A DNA stretch of 64,000 bases from Pseudomonadales bacterium (GTDB lineage Bacteria > Pseudomonadota > Gammaproteobacteria > Pseudomonadales > Azotimanducaceae): assembly GCA_022827905.1 (NCBI GenBank), contig JAJEIQ010000012.1, positions 1 to 64,000 on the forward strand, read 5' to 3'. Below are positions 1 to 8,762 of the stretch, piece after piece; positions within the stretch are counted from its first letter, which is position 1, and each line of letters starts with the position of its first letter. A model generated the notes under the pieces. The model did no database searches. It was given only the letters and a program-made list of their open reading frames with translations, and was not told the DNA's origin. The translations under genes were made by a program, and so were the position numbers.

Positions 1-126
1 AACGAGGTGGAGCGCCTGTTCCGGCGGCTCAAGGGCTTCCGGCGCATCTTCTCGCGCTTCGAGAAGCTCGACGTCATGTTCCTCGGCTTCATCGTCTTCG
101 CCCTCATCGTCGAGGCCCTGCGATAG
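1..126 (+). CDS. IS5-family transposase, C-terminal fragment
   Basis: The frame is open from the window edge to a TAG at 124-126 and encodes about 41 residues. They contain NEVERLFRRLKGFRRIFSRF and a closing FIVFALIVEALR. The E in NEVERLFRRLK followed by a hydrophobic C-terminal helix is typical of the DDE catalytic end of IS5-type transposases (family knowledge). The gene is cut only by the window edge, so it may be intact upstream. It lies a few bases before a putative IS terminus and the broken HNH gene, so it probably marks an insertion into that gene. Confidence 0.8.
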   Translation, partial: NEVERLFRRLKGFRRIFSRFEKLDVMFLGFIVFALIVEALR

Positions 127-142
127 TGTTAACACGCCCTAG
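127..142. repeat. Putative right end of the IS5-type element with CTAG target site
   Basis: Just after the transposase stop comes GTTAACACGCC, directly followed by CTAG at 139-142. Some IS5-family groups duplicate a 4-bp YTAR target, often CTAG (established knowledge). Coding sequence resembling an HNH protein starts immediately after this point. The left end of the element is outside the window, so neither the inverted repeat nor the duplication can be confirmed. Confidence 0.35.
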
Positions 143-382
143 TGAGAGTCGCCGAGAGCGCTCCAGGCATTGTCATCGAACGGACCGACGACTATGTGGA
201 CATTCCCTTCGGCGTGGTCGGCCTGTATTGGATTAAGCAGTACCGGCCCTTGGTCAACGAACGGATTCCGCAGCGGCCTCGCGGTAAAACCGACTACGGG
301 TGGGCGAAAGGCGCCTTTTATCAATTGGCCAAAGGCTTTTCTCCTTCTGATCTGCGGCTTGGCGCACAACTAGACTCCTTGA
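142..382 (+). pseudogene. HNH endonuclease-like gene, 5' remnant
   Basis: The open frame reads through VDIPFGVVGLYWIKQYRPLV and ends its protein-like part near SPSDLRLGAQLD. As I recall, this matches the N-terminal region of a family of HNH proteins whose C-terminal half has the pattern MPATYITYP...DHCFPW...NLMP. That second half is present at 2230-2991 on the same strand. I infer that the two are halves of one gene. The extreme N-terminus is missing at the IS boundary near 139, and the rest is displaced by the 1.8-kb insertion. The GTG at 142 only opens the frame and is not a true start. Confidence 0.5.
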
Positions 383-2183
383 GAGGCATTTATGTTGCCG
401 GTCAGGTTGCATGTCAAGCGGCAAGGCCGTGGCCGTCCCACAGCCGCTGCACTTCGCGGTCGAACGAGTCGATGGCGCGGCTGAGCCGGGCGTTGGAGCG
501 GGGCGGCGCTTCGAAGGCGACGGACATGGCGGGGCGCAGCACGCGGGCGTGGGCGCGGTGGTAGCACATGGCGGTGCGCAGGCCGTCGTCGGTGACGCGG
601 TATCGCTTGGTGAAGGGGATGCGCTCGATGAGGCCGCGCAGGCGCAGGCGCCGCAGGTCGTAGGTGGTGCGGCCGCGGCCGTAGCCGTCGTCGGGCAGGC
701 CGAGCAGCGGCGCCACGGCTTCGCGCAGGTCGCGGTTGGCGAAGCCGTCGGGCAGGACGCGGAAGGCGAGCAGCGCGGCGAACAGGGCCTGGGCGCGGGG
801 GTCGCCGAAGCGCAGCGCGGAGGCGCGCTGGCCGTCGACGATGCGCGAGCGGTGGAGGTCGTCGAACCGTTCGGCGCCGACGTGGCAGTCGTGGCTGATG
901 CGTTGGACGCGCAGCAGGCGTCGGTTGGCGGCGAAGCCGATCTTCTTCAGATCATCGAGGTTTTTCAGCCGTCTGCCGATGTCGAAGTCGTAGGTGTCGT
1001 TGACCACCGTCTCGGTGCGCAGGGCGCGCCCCTCCTTGTGGTCGCGTCGCTTGCGACGCGCCTGCTTCTGATGCGGGAGCGCTTGTAGTCGACGTGCAGC
1101 GACGGGATGACCCCGTCGGTTATCACGCGGGTCCGGTGCCGCGATGGGGTGCGCTTGGTGACGCGTCTGTTGAAGATCAACTGCACGTGGTCGGGACGCC
1201 CCAGGTCGACGTTCTCCCGGATGATGTCCTCGAAGAGCACGCGCCCCTGCACGGGACGGTCGAGGACCTGGGTGAGGGCGAACTCGGCCTGCAGGATCGA
1301 CACGTCGTAGCGGACGCCGGCCGCCCGGTCGGCGGCGGTGAACGGGTGCGGCAGGCGCGCCAGCCACTTGCGCAGCAGGGCGTCGATCCCGGCCGCCGTC
1401 AGGCCGTCGGCCAAGCGCTGCATCAGCGCCGGGTCGGCGCAGCTTGCGATGCCGTTGTCCAGCGCCTCGAACGCGACGCCGCGCTTGGCCAACTGCCGCT
1501 TCAGGTACTCGTGGCCGTTGACGCACAGCTTCGCGTTGTGGGGGAAGTACGAGCAGAACTTGATGAACAGCGGCCCGAAGTCCTCGTCCACGATGTACAC
1601 GTAGTAGTGGTTGACCATCGCCGTCGCCGGCACCAGCCACGGGTACGGGCCGCGCGCCGGGTCCTCGCGGCGCTCGGTGCGCACCACCCGCGCCTTCTCC
1701 TGCGCCTTGCCGACGTACAGCACCCCCTCCGCGCCTTCGAACTCCCGCAGGTACGCCTGCGTCCGGTCGTCCTTGCGCTCGAACCGCTCGAAGCGCACCA
1801 GGTCGACGCCCTCGTCCCGCGCGAAGCGCTCCATGTCCGCGACGAAGCGCCGCGTCATCGGCGCCATCAGCGCCGACGACGGCACCGCGTTGCCGCGCAC
1901 CTGGCGGAAGAAGTGCGCCGTGCCCGCGCCCGACTGAAGCATCGGCACGTACACGTTCAGGTACAGCCGGTCGATGCACTCCAGCTCAAGGGTGGCGTGC
2001 GCCGACAGCACCTCGCCGGCGTTTCGTGCTACGGTCATCTTTCGGACTCCGGTCGATGGGCTCCCCACAGGCCACTATACGGCCACCATCGCCTGGCGCG
2101 ACCAATAAAGGCGGCTTCACGCCGCGGAGAGGGGCAGCGGCCGGGGTCCGTCTCAACACGCCCCCAGTGGCAACACATGCCTC
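383..2183. mobile_element. Candidate 1.8-kb insertion with imperfect terminal inverted repeats
   Basis: At 383-399 the sequence reads GAGGCATTTATGTTGCC. The reverse complement of 2169-2183 reads GAGGCATGTGTTGCC. They share GAGGCAT and TGTTGCC, separated by three bases in one and one in the other. The repeats bracket a single minus-strand reading frame (414-2038), and the bracketed segment separates two parts of an HNH-like gene. No clear target duplication is seen; CTAGA occurs outside both ends (371 and 2206 areas) but not adjacent to them. No recognised transposase is present, so this could be an unusual element or a non-autonomous insertion. Confidence 0.4.
414..2038 (-). pseudogene. Frameshifted conserved protein of unknown function (about 541 aa if repaired)
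   Basis: The first part, from ATG at 2038 (MTVARNAGEV), is coherent to about VDYKRSRI. The frame is then lost near 1070, and the other minus frame continues convincingly from RALRTETVVND to the TGA at 414-416. The whole span is one base short of a multiple of three, which suggests a single-base deletion. I recall similar proteins, with motifs such as KLCVNGHEY, SCADP and RRLRLRGLIERIP, annotated only as hypothetical and often present in several copies per genome. No catalytic motif is obvious. The basic, helix-rich C-terminus ending in RLWDGHGLAA may bind nucleic acid (inference). A sequencing error is possible. Confidence 0.65.
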
Positions 2184-2229
2184 GTCGGTCTGAGGCGGAG
2201 CCTCGCTAGATGTAAGTCATGGAGACATA

Positions 2230-2991
2230 GTGACCCGCGCCATCGGCGACGCTTGCCGCAACATCAGGGACATGCCTGCAACGTACATCACCTATCCCGG
2301 CTCACCCAACCAACCTGTCTTCGAATGCGATTTGAGATCGGTGCGAAGACCTGCCAAACACATAGTCCTATCGAAGGGCTATCTGTCAAAGTTCGGCCGC
2401 TTCCGAATTCCAAGCCTACTTTGGCAGACGCTCGGTCAGTACGCCTGCTGGCTGGATCCGGTGATTGTGAAAGAGTGGTCGCAGATGACGAAAGGCTGGG
2501 GCGTGGCGGATGTGAAAGACAACCTCGTCCAAGGTCTCGACTGGCAAGAAAGCTCTCACGACACCACGGTCGCTAAAGAACGAGCGAAGGAGATAAGAAA
2601 TGAAGGATTCGATCTGAAGTGCGTCTGGTCGGATTCAAGGATCAAACGGTCCTTCGAAATCGATCACTGCTTTCCTTGGTCAAGGTGGTGCAACAACGAC
2701 CTTTGGAATCTGATGCCGGCGAAGGAGGAAATCAACCGCAGTAAGCTCGATAAGCTGCCCTCTTCATTGGCCATGTCCGAAGCTCGCGAGAACATTATCA
2801 ATTGGTGGCAGAGTGCTTGGGAACAGTCACCGCATCGTGACCAGTTCTTCATGGAGGCGGAATACTCCCTGCCGGGGCTTTCCGGCGACCCCCCTCCCTT
2901 AAAGGACGTGTACCAAGCGACGGTGCATCAGCGGGCGCGGCTAAAGCAGGACCAACAGCTAGTGGAGTGGTCTGTATTAGGACGCGGTTAG
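2230..2991 (+). pseudogene. HNH endonuclease, 3' portion of a split gene
   Basis: The frame encodes an HNH nuclease core: EIDHCFPW (the DH pair), then NDLWNLMP and NRSKLDKLPS, which supply the N and late polar residues of a beta-beta-alpha metal fold. The N-terminal part has MPATYITYP and a helical region before the core. A GTG at 2230 preceded by GGAGA could start translation of this 253-residue piece. The frame is open further upstream to about 2203, and the N-terminal domain seems to lie at 142-382, so it is more likely a gene remnant. If translated it would retain the nuclease motif. Such HNH genes are often found with restriction or defence loci (family knowledge). Confidence 0.65.
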
Positions 2992-3027
2992 TCGCTTGCC
3001 CGCACAAACCGTTGAACCGCCCCCCAG

Positions 3028-3792
3028 CTACCAACCCCGATGCCCCGGCGGCGGCGGATCTTCCGGCGGCCCGGCGAAGCATTGGGCAATGGCCATCCAA
3101 GACGTGGCGGCGTCGCCGACCACGTTGAGATCGGTTTCGGAGATGTTGCGCCCTTGGGTGACGACGTGGGCGAACTCCACGGCGGAACCGCTCACGCAGT
3201 CGGTGTCGGACGGGTCGTTCCATTCCCACACCGCGCCGGAGGGCGAATCGAGGCGCACGTAGGGGATCGGGGACGGGGTTTCGAGGCCGCGGTTAACGAA
3301 GGTCCAGCCGAAGGTGCGCACGCCGATGTGGCAGACGTTGCGGATGCGGTCGCTGTTGCGGCGCTGCACGTGCAGCAGGTCGTAGATGTCCTGGCCGTGC
3401 GCCCAAGTCTCCATTTGCCGCGCCGTGGCCATCATGGCGATGCCCATGTCTGGCCCGAACCAGGGGGCGCGCAATGCCGGGTCCGCCACATCGAGGGCAT
3501 TGCAGAGTTGATCGAAGTAAGAGCGCCAGCGCTCCAGCAGCGCCCGGCCCTCCAACGGCTTCAGGTTCGGCGGAATTCCCGCATCCAATCCGTCCCGCCA
3601 TTCGCGGAAGCCGTCCGGGTCGGTCACCGAGTGCACCGCCCAGCGGTCGGCGTCGTGCAGGTGCTGCACCACCCAATTGACGGTGCGGCCCTTGAAGGGC
3701 GTTTCCAGCGACCATTGGTCGTCCTTCAGCGTGTCGAGGAACGAGAAAAGCTCAGTGCCCTCCTCGCGCAGGTCGTTGACTTGTTGGTTCAT
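3028..3792 (-). CDS. TIGR03084-like metal-binding protein (DinB/maleylpyruvate isomerase fold)
   Basis: This 254-residue protein starts with a helical DinB-like domain. WVVQHLHDADRW and ARQMETWAHGQDIYDLL supply histidines placed like the metal-binding triad of the mycothiol-dependent maleylpyruvate isomerase N-terminal domain. Length and order match what I recall as TIGR03084. Its substrate is unknown; members of this fold catalyse thiol-dependent isomerisation or transfer. The ATG at 3792 has only a weak purine-rich upstream region. The proline-rich tail (EDPPPPGHRGW) lies near the convergent end of the HNH remnant. Function beyond fold is inference. Confidence 0.75.
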   Translation of the reverse strand: MNQQVNDLREEGTELFSFLDTLKDDQWSLETPFKGRTVNWVVQHLHDADRWAVHSVTDPDGFREWRDGLDAGIPPNLKPLEGRALLERWRSYFDQLCNALDVADPALRAPWFGPDMGIAMMATARQMETWAHGQDIYDLLHVQRRNSDRIRNVCHIGVRTFGWTFVNRGLETPSPIPYVRLDSPSGAVWEWNDPSDTDCVSGSAVEFAHVVTQGRNISETDLNVVGDAATSWMAIAQCFAGPPEDPPPPGHRGW

Positions 3793-3877
3793 GTGCGTTT
3801 CCGAACAGTGTTGAACTGGATGTAGGGACTTCGCGTAGCGCTAGTTCGAGCCTGCAAGATATCAGAGGCGCAGGTTC

Positions 3878-4693
3878 TTAGTCGCGTTCTTGGGAAGGGT
3901 GTTGGGAACCTGCCCGGTGCCGAGCCAAACGCGCCTCCAATTCGGCGACGCGGGCCTCGGCAGCACGCTGACGTTCCTCTGCCGCTCGGCGTCGCGCCGC
4001 CTCGGCTTCGGCCCTTGCAGCGCTGTCCCGTTGGCTGAGGTCCAGCTCGTCATAGGTGGGAAAGTCCTGGCCAGTCGCTGGGTCCATCAACCGCACTTCC
4101 TCGCCGAACTGCCGGAACGTCAGCCCGAGCACCTCGCTGTGCAGCGTCCAGACTCCGCCGCGCCGCTCCGGCGCGACAGGCACGTAAGCGTCGCCCTCAA
4201 GGCGGAACCCGCGCAGCGGCGGCTCGTAGAACTCCGCCCTCGGATCGCAGGCGACGTACTCCTTCACGCCCATGGACTCGTAAATGTCCCGCTTCTCGTT
4301 CAGGTCACGCCGCCAACTGCTTGGCGAGGCGACCTCCAAGGCGAAGTCCGGCGGCTTCGGCTCCTCCCACAGCCGATAGCTGTAGCGGGGCAAGTCGCGT
4401 GTGCCGATCACCACGAACAGGTCCGGTGCCGCCACTGCCGCCTGATCGCCCTCCTTGGCGTAGATCAGCAGGTCGCTGGCCACGTACACATTGGGCTGAT
4501 CAACGTACCACCGCAGCCGTACGGCGGCGTCGAAGTAGCGGATGGCGTAGCCCTGAACGTCGTTCTCAGACATGGGCTTGCCGTCCGAACTCGGGTACCT
4601 CGCCTCCGAACGGCGCTCGCGCTCGTGAAACTCGGCCACCAGCCGTGCCTCCTCCTCGGCGGGCGTTTCGGGGGATGTTGCTGGATCGCTCAT
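3878..4693 (-). CDS. Uma2-family (DUF820) putative nuclease with coiled-coil tail
   Basis: The 271-residue protein has the Uma2 PD-(D/E)XK-like pattern: APDLFVVIG, then PDFALEVASPSS, and further on KRDIYESMGVKEYVACDP. The conserved E in ALEVASPS and the D in APDLF are expected metal ligands. The last 60 residues are an Ala/Glu/Arg-rich coiled coil (ARAEAEAARRRAAEERQ). I chose ATG 4693, which has GGAGA about 9 bases upstream; the frame is open further upstream, to 4756. Uma2 proteins are abundant in cyanobacteria and some other phyla, and their role is unclear. The gene stands alone between a TIGR03084-like gene and the phosphatase. Confidence 0.8.
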   Translation of the reverse strand: MSDPATSPETPAEEEARLVAEFHERERRSEARYPSSDGKPMSENDVQGYAIRYFDAAVRLRWYVDQPNVYVASDLLIYAKEGDQAAVAAPDLFVVIGTRDLPRYSYRLWEEPKPPDFALEVASPSSWRRDLNEKRDIYESMGVKEYVACDPRAEFYEPPLRGFRLEGDAYVPVAPERRGGVWTLHSEVLGLTFRQFGEEVRLMDPATGQDFPTYDELDLSQRDSAARAEAEAARRRAAEERQRAAEARVAELEARLARHRAGSQHPSQERD

Positions 4694-4767
4694 GGGCGCG
4701 GTCTCCGAGCCTTGAAGGCGAGCCGCCACCGTAGCACGGCCTATCGCGGGCCGCAAAACGACCGCGG

Positions 4768-5622
4768 TCAGCGCAGGTACTTGCGCCTGAGAGCGGCTAG
4801 GTCCTGCTCGTCGATCCCTAGTTCCTGTTCGGCATAGGCCTCGACCGATCCGTACTCGTCGCGGATGCGTTCGATGACGAATGCGAGGTAGGGAACGCCG
4901 TCCGAGGTCACCAACGGATTGGGCCGGTCGGGGTGCGACATGGCCTTGCGGTACTCCAGCATCACGGCGGCGAAGGCGTTGGTCTTGGCGGCCTCGGCAA
5001 GATCGACGCCGCCCTGTTCGACGGCCGGTCTACGAAAGTCCGTGGACAGCAGGTAGTCCTCGATGACGGTGGGTTCGGGAACGCCGAGCAGCAACAGCAT
5101 GAGGGCGGAGACGATCCCCGTTCGGTCCTGTCCGGCCGAGCAGTTCACAACCATGGGCGCCCCGTCACCAAGCGCTTGATGAAAGTACGTCTTGATCTGG
5201 GGCCCAATCGAGGCCAGCAGCAGGGGATACAACTCGGCTGTGTCCGGACGTTCGGCGGCCTCATCGCCGGACATCATGTCGGCAAACGAGTAATCCCCCA
5301 TCACCAAGCCGATGCGGCTTTTGGCCGCCCAGTGGTTCGGATAAAGGCCGATCTCGTCATTCGATCGAAGGTCCACGATGGTCTTGATCCCGAATTGATC
5401 CAGGTAAGCCATGTCCGCATCGGTCAAACCCGTCATCGCGCCGGAGCGGAACAGCAGACCCCTAGCGACAGTTCTGCCGTCAACCGTCTTGTAGCCGCCG
5501 AGATCGCGGAAGTTCGAACCCCCTTCCAGCGGCAGCAGCCGCCGATAGCTCGTCGACAGGTCGGCAACCGCTGTTGAGGCAACAACGAGCAGCAGGATAA
5601 GGGATATCAACCGAGCAATCAT
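4768..5622 (-). CDS. Exported tyrosine-protein phosphatase (Y_phosphatase3-like)
   Basis: From ATG 5622 the product is 284 residues with a signal peptide (MIARLISLILLLVVASTAVA, then cleavage near ADL). The P-loop NCSAGQDRTG, with nucleophile Cys161 and Arg167, matches the family of secreted tyrosine or phosphoinositide phosphatases. NFRDLGGY near residue 37 and TIVDLRSNDE near residue 81 are further family signatures. GGCGAGAAACA precedes the start. It begins only 23 bases after the TonB receptor gene and closes the minus-strand run. It probably acts in the periplasm on phosphorylated proteins or small phosphoesters; the substrate is unknown. Confidence 0.85.
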   Translation of the reverse strand: MIARLISLILLLVVASTAVADLSTSYRRLLPLEGGSNFRDLGGYKTVDGRTVARGLLFRSGAMTGLTDADMAYLDQFGIKTIVDLRSNDEIGLYPNHWAAKSRIGLVMGDYSFADMMSGDEAAERPDTAELYPLLLASIGPQIKTYFHQALGDGAPMVVNCSAGQDRTGIVSALMLLLLGVPEPTVIEDYLLSTDFRRPAVEQGGVDLAEAAKTNAFAAVMLEYRKAMSHPDRPNPLVTSDGVPYLAFVIERIRDEYGSVEAYAEQELGIDEQDLAALRRKYLR

Positions 5623-5645
5623 TGTTTCTCGCCTCCGGCTCCGCG

Positions 5646-8015
5646 TCAGCGCGCGTAGCGAATGGAAACCCCCCAAGTCCGTGGCGGCCCGTATTGGGAG
5701 ATGGTGCCGCCGGTGGTTGCGTTGGGGGTGTGGATCGAGATGAACTCCTCATCGGAGATGTTTTCCACGAACGCGACCACGCGAATCCCCTCCATGCTGG
5801 CGGCGGCGGGGGTCCAGATCAGGCGCGCATTGCCCATCGATATCTCATCCTGCTGGGCGAAGTCGTTGTTGAAGACATCGTGGTACAGCTTATCCGTATG
5901 GGAGTACTCGCCGCGCAGGGTGAGCTTGCCGGCGGCGCCCAACGGCAGGTCGTACTCCGCGCTTAGGGTGAACTTGGTGCCGGGCGAGCGCAGCAGGTTG
6001 TTGCCCTTAAGCTGCTGCTTGCAGCCGAGGCCCGTTGCGTCGCAGTTGTCACCAATGTGCGGGTTGAGCGGGTCGGTGGACAGGAAGTCCTTGAATTCCG
6101 CCTTGAGCAAGGAGATTGAGCTGTCCATGCGGAAGCGCTCGGTGGCCAGCCACAGCAATTCCGCCTCGAAACCGTACGTCTTGGCGTCCGAGGCGTTTTC
6201 GACCACGGAGGCGTTGTTGATGAACAAGCGCGCCTGGTAGTCCTCGTAGTCGTAGTAGAAGGCCGACAGGTTGAGCTGCATGGCGTTGTCCAGAAAGCGC
6301 GACTTGCTACCCACTTCATAGGCCATCAGGGTCTCCGGGTCGAAGCGGTTGTTGCAGGTGCCGCCGTTGAAGCCGCCGGACTTGAAGCCGGTGGAGACGG
6401 AACCGTACAGCATGGTGTTGTCCTGCAGGTCGAAATCGACGCCGAGCTTGCCGGTGACTTCGCTCCACTTGTCGTTGAGTTCGAGCCCCAAGCAGAAGTC
6501 GCCGCCCAAGTTGTTCACCACCGACTGGCCGTAGTCCTTCTCATCCTCGGTCCAACGCAGGCCGGCGGTGCCGCGCAGCCGGTCGGTGAAGTTGTAAGTG
6601 GCCTGCCCGTAGGCGGCTATGGATGTGGTGTCTTGAAAGATGTTGAACTGCAGGAACGGCACCGGGCTGGGGCTGCCGTCGAGCTTGGCCCCGAACGCCG
6701 CCAACGAACCCGGCGGCAGCGGTCCGCCGAAGCCGCCGAACAGGCCGAAGATGGCCTCAAAGGTGGCTTGGAAAGCCGGCAGCTCATAGTCCCAAAGTTC
6801 GGAAATGTCCGATTCGTAGTAGTACGCCCCACCGATCCAGTCGAGGTTGCCGGAGCGGCCGCTCAGGGTGAACTCCTGGGACCACTCCTTGTTGTCCTGA
6901 AAGCAGCCCATGGTCAGAGCGTCGATGTCGGAGCCGTCGATGCTCTGCATCGGGCAATCCTGGTCGATTTCGAAGTAGGCGGTGATCGACTTCAATTCAA
7001 CATCCTCGCTGAGATCCCACGACAACACCCCGGACAGGCCGTAGGACTCCCGTTTAGACTCGAATCCGCCCGTTGAATAGGGATTGCGCGGATCTGAGCT
7101 CCACACGCCCGGCCGGCTCAGTTGGAGCCCCAGCGCCTCCGCGCAGCTCACTGGCCCGCAGAGGGTGCCCGGCACGCTCAGGATGCCGCCGGGATTGCCG
7201 GTGCTGAGCAGCAGCGGCGGCACCGGGTGGTCGTCCGTGACCACTAACGGCGGCCCGCCCACCTCGCTGTCCGTGTATTCGGCGCGCAGGACGATTTCCA
7301 GGGTGTCGCTGGGATTGATGACCGCAGAAACTTTCGCCAACAGGGCCTCGGCATCGTCCTCCCGGCGGTCGAGAAGCCGGTTCTTGGCATAGCCGTCCCG
7401 CTCATCGTAGGCGATGGCCGCCCGCACCGCGAACACGCCCGGGTTGATGGGCACATCGCCCGAGACCTCAACGCGCTTGCGGTCGTAGTCGCCGTACAGG
7501 GCAGCGGCGCTGAATGCGGGCTCCTCACCCGGCAGGCGCGTCACGACGTTCAGGCTGCCACCGGTGGAGTTGCGTCCGAACAGGGTGCCTTGGGGACCGC
7601 GCAGCACCTCGATGCGCTCCACGTCGAACAGCAGGGAGGACGAGGACACCAGTCCGCCGCGATACACGCCGTCGGTGTGCAGCGCCACGCCGGGCTCCGC
7701 GCTCATCTCCGAAATGTCCACGCCGACGCCGCGCATGGTCATCTGCGCCATGTCCGCGAGTTCGTTGAAGACCAGCGCCGGCACGACGAACTGCAGTTGC
7801 TGAAAGTCATCGAGGCCGCGCACCTCGATGGTCTCCCGCGACACTGCGGTCACCGCGACCGGCGTCTCCTGCAGCGACGACTCCCGCTTCTCCGCAGTGA
7901 CCACGATCTCCTCGATCTCCGCGGCCTGAAGGCCCGGCCCGGCGCCCCATGCGCCAGCCACCACCACAGCGAACACGGTCAACCACCGCACCGGCCGTTC
8001 AATCTCCTTAATCAT
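5646..8015 (-). CDS. TonB-dependent outer-membrane receptor
   Basis: The 789-residue protein has a signal peptide (cleavage near LQAAE). A plug domain follows, starting EIEEIVVTAEKRESS, with LQETPVAVTAV and the plug signature VEVLRGPQGTLFGRN in the form ERIEVLRGPQGTLFGRNS. The rest is a long beta-barrel with TERFRMDSSIS-like strands and an ending GVSIRYAR. This is the class that takes up large or scarce solutes across the outer membrane using TonB-ExbBD energy. AGGAGAC precedes ATG 8015. It sits 46 bases after the DUF2461 gene in the same run as the UGSC selenoprotein. That position suggests it imports that pathway's substrate (inference); the ligand cannot be read from sequence. Confidence 0.92.
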   Translation of the reverse strand: MIKEIERPVRWLTVFAVVVAGAWGAGPGLQAAEIEEIVVTAEKRESSLQETPVAVTAVSRETIEVRGLDDFQQLQFVVPALVFNELADMAQMTMRGVGVDISEMSAEPGVALHTDGVYRGGLVSSSSLLFDVERIEVLRGPQGTLFGRNSTGGSLNVVTRLPGEEPAFSAAALYGDYDRKRVEVSGDVPINPGVFAVRAAIAYDERDGYAKNRLLDRREDDAEALLAKVSAVINPSDTLEIVLRAEYTDSEVGGPPLVVTDDHPVPPLLLSTGNPGGILSVPGTLCGPVSCAEALGLQLSRPGVWSSDPRNPYSTGGFESKRESYGLSGVLSWDLSEDVELKSITAYFEIDQDCPMQSIDGSDIDALTMGCFQDNKEWSQEFTLSGRSGNLDWIGGAYYYESDISELWDYELPAFQATFEAIFGLFGGFGGPLPPGSLAAFGAKLDGSPSPVPFLQFNIFQDTTSIAAYGQATYNFTDRLRGTAGLRWTEDEKDYGQSVVNNLGGDFCLGLELNDKWSEVTGKLGVDFDLQDNTMLYGSVSTGFKSGGFNGGTCNNRFDPETLMAYEVGSKSRFLDNAMQLNLSAFYYDYEDYQARLFINNASVVENASDAKTYGFEAELLWLATERFRMDSSISLLKAEFKDFLSTDPLNPHIGDNCDATGLGCKQQLKGNNLLRSPGTKFTLSAEYDLPLGAAGKLTLRGEYSHTDKLYHDVFNNDFAQQDEISMGNARLIWTPAAASMEGIRVVAFVENISDEEFISIHTPNATTGGTISQYGPPRTWGVSIRYAR

Positions 8016-8061
8016 GGCTTTGTCTCCTATACAACATTTACATCGTGAGTTTATTCTCGTT

Positions 8062-8748
8062 TCAGAAAGGCACTTCCACCGCCGCGCAAAGAAAGGCCAT
8101 CAGCGGCCGGGCCTTGGCGAAGGCTTCGGCCGCCTCATCGACGAAGCCCGCCGAAGCGGCGTTGGCGACCGGGAAGTTGCAGGCGGCGATGAAGTCCTTG
8201 CGCTTGATGTCCTCGATGTGGGGCGCATCCTCCGTATAGCCTCTGGGCGGGCGCTTAAGGCGGGTGCCGCCGAACTCGAAGGCGCTGTTGAACGTCCGGG
8301 ACGCCTTCAGCCGCTGCCAAGCCTTCGGATGCTCGACGATGCGCTCGCGGATGCGCTTCAGCGCGCCCGCCTCCGGGCGCCACATCCCGGCGGCGAGGAA
8401 GCAGCCTGAGGTTTCAATGTGCAGGTAGTACCCCGGCGCATGGACGTCCTTGCCGAGCTCGTGGCGGAACTGAATGCCGATGTTGGTCTTGTAAGGTGCG
8501 CCGCGATGAAAGCGGGTATCCCGATACACGCGCATCAAAGAGCCGCCCTGCCGCTTGGGGATGGCCAGAAAGTGCGGCGACACCTCCTCGAGGCGAGACC
8601 CCATGGCGGCGATGAAGTCCAACGCCGGCTCCAGCACGCACTCGTCGTAACGGTGCTTGTTCTCCTTGAACCAGTCGCGGTTGTTGTTCGCCTCCAATTC
8701 GGCAAGAAAGCCGATGGTATCGGCCCCGAAGCCCTTGAAGTCCGGCAT
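8062..8748 (-). CDS. DUF2461 (TIGR02453-like) protein
   Basis: The 228-residue protein opens with FLAELEANNNRDWFKENK, followed by KRQGGSLMRVYRDTRF and PYKTNIGIQFRH, the hallmark order of DUF2461/TIGR02453. GYYLHIETSGCFLAAGMW in the middle is also typical. The biochemical role of the family is unknown. AAGGTG lies about 12 bases before ATG 8748, and the gene starts 14 bases after the stop of the selenoprotein gene, so co-transcription is likely. No membrane segments or signal peptide are visible, so it is probably cytoplasmic. Confidence 0.88.
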   Translation of the reverse strand: MPDFKGFGADTIGFLAELEANNNRDWFKENKHRYDECVLEPALDFIAAMGSRLEEVSPHFLAIPKRQGGSLMRVYRDTRFHRGAPYKTNIGIQFRHELGKDVHAPGYYLHIETSGCFLAAGMWRPEAGALKRIRERIVEHPKAWQRLKASRTFNSAFEFGGTRLKRPPRGYTEDAPHIEDIKRKDFIAACNFPVANAASAGFVDEAAEAFAKARPLMAFLCAAVEVPF

Positions 8749-8762
8749 TTAGCGCACCTTGC

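Noticed and set aside
411-1088. 225-codon plus-strand ORF
   Set aside because: It is the antisense shadow of the frameshifted conserved gene, with Val/Gly/Gln-rich composition and no motif.
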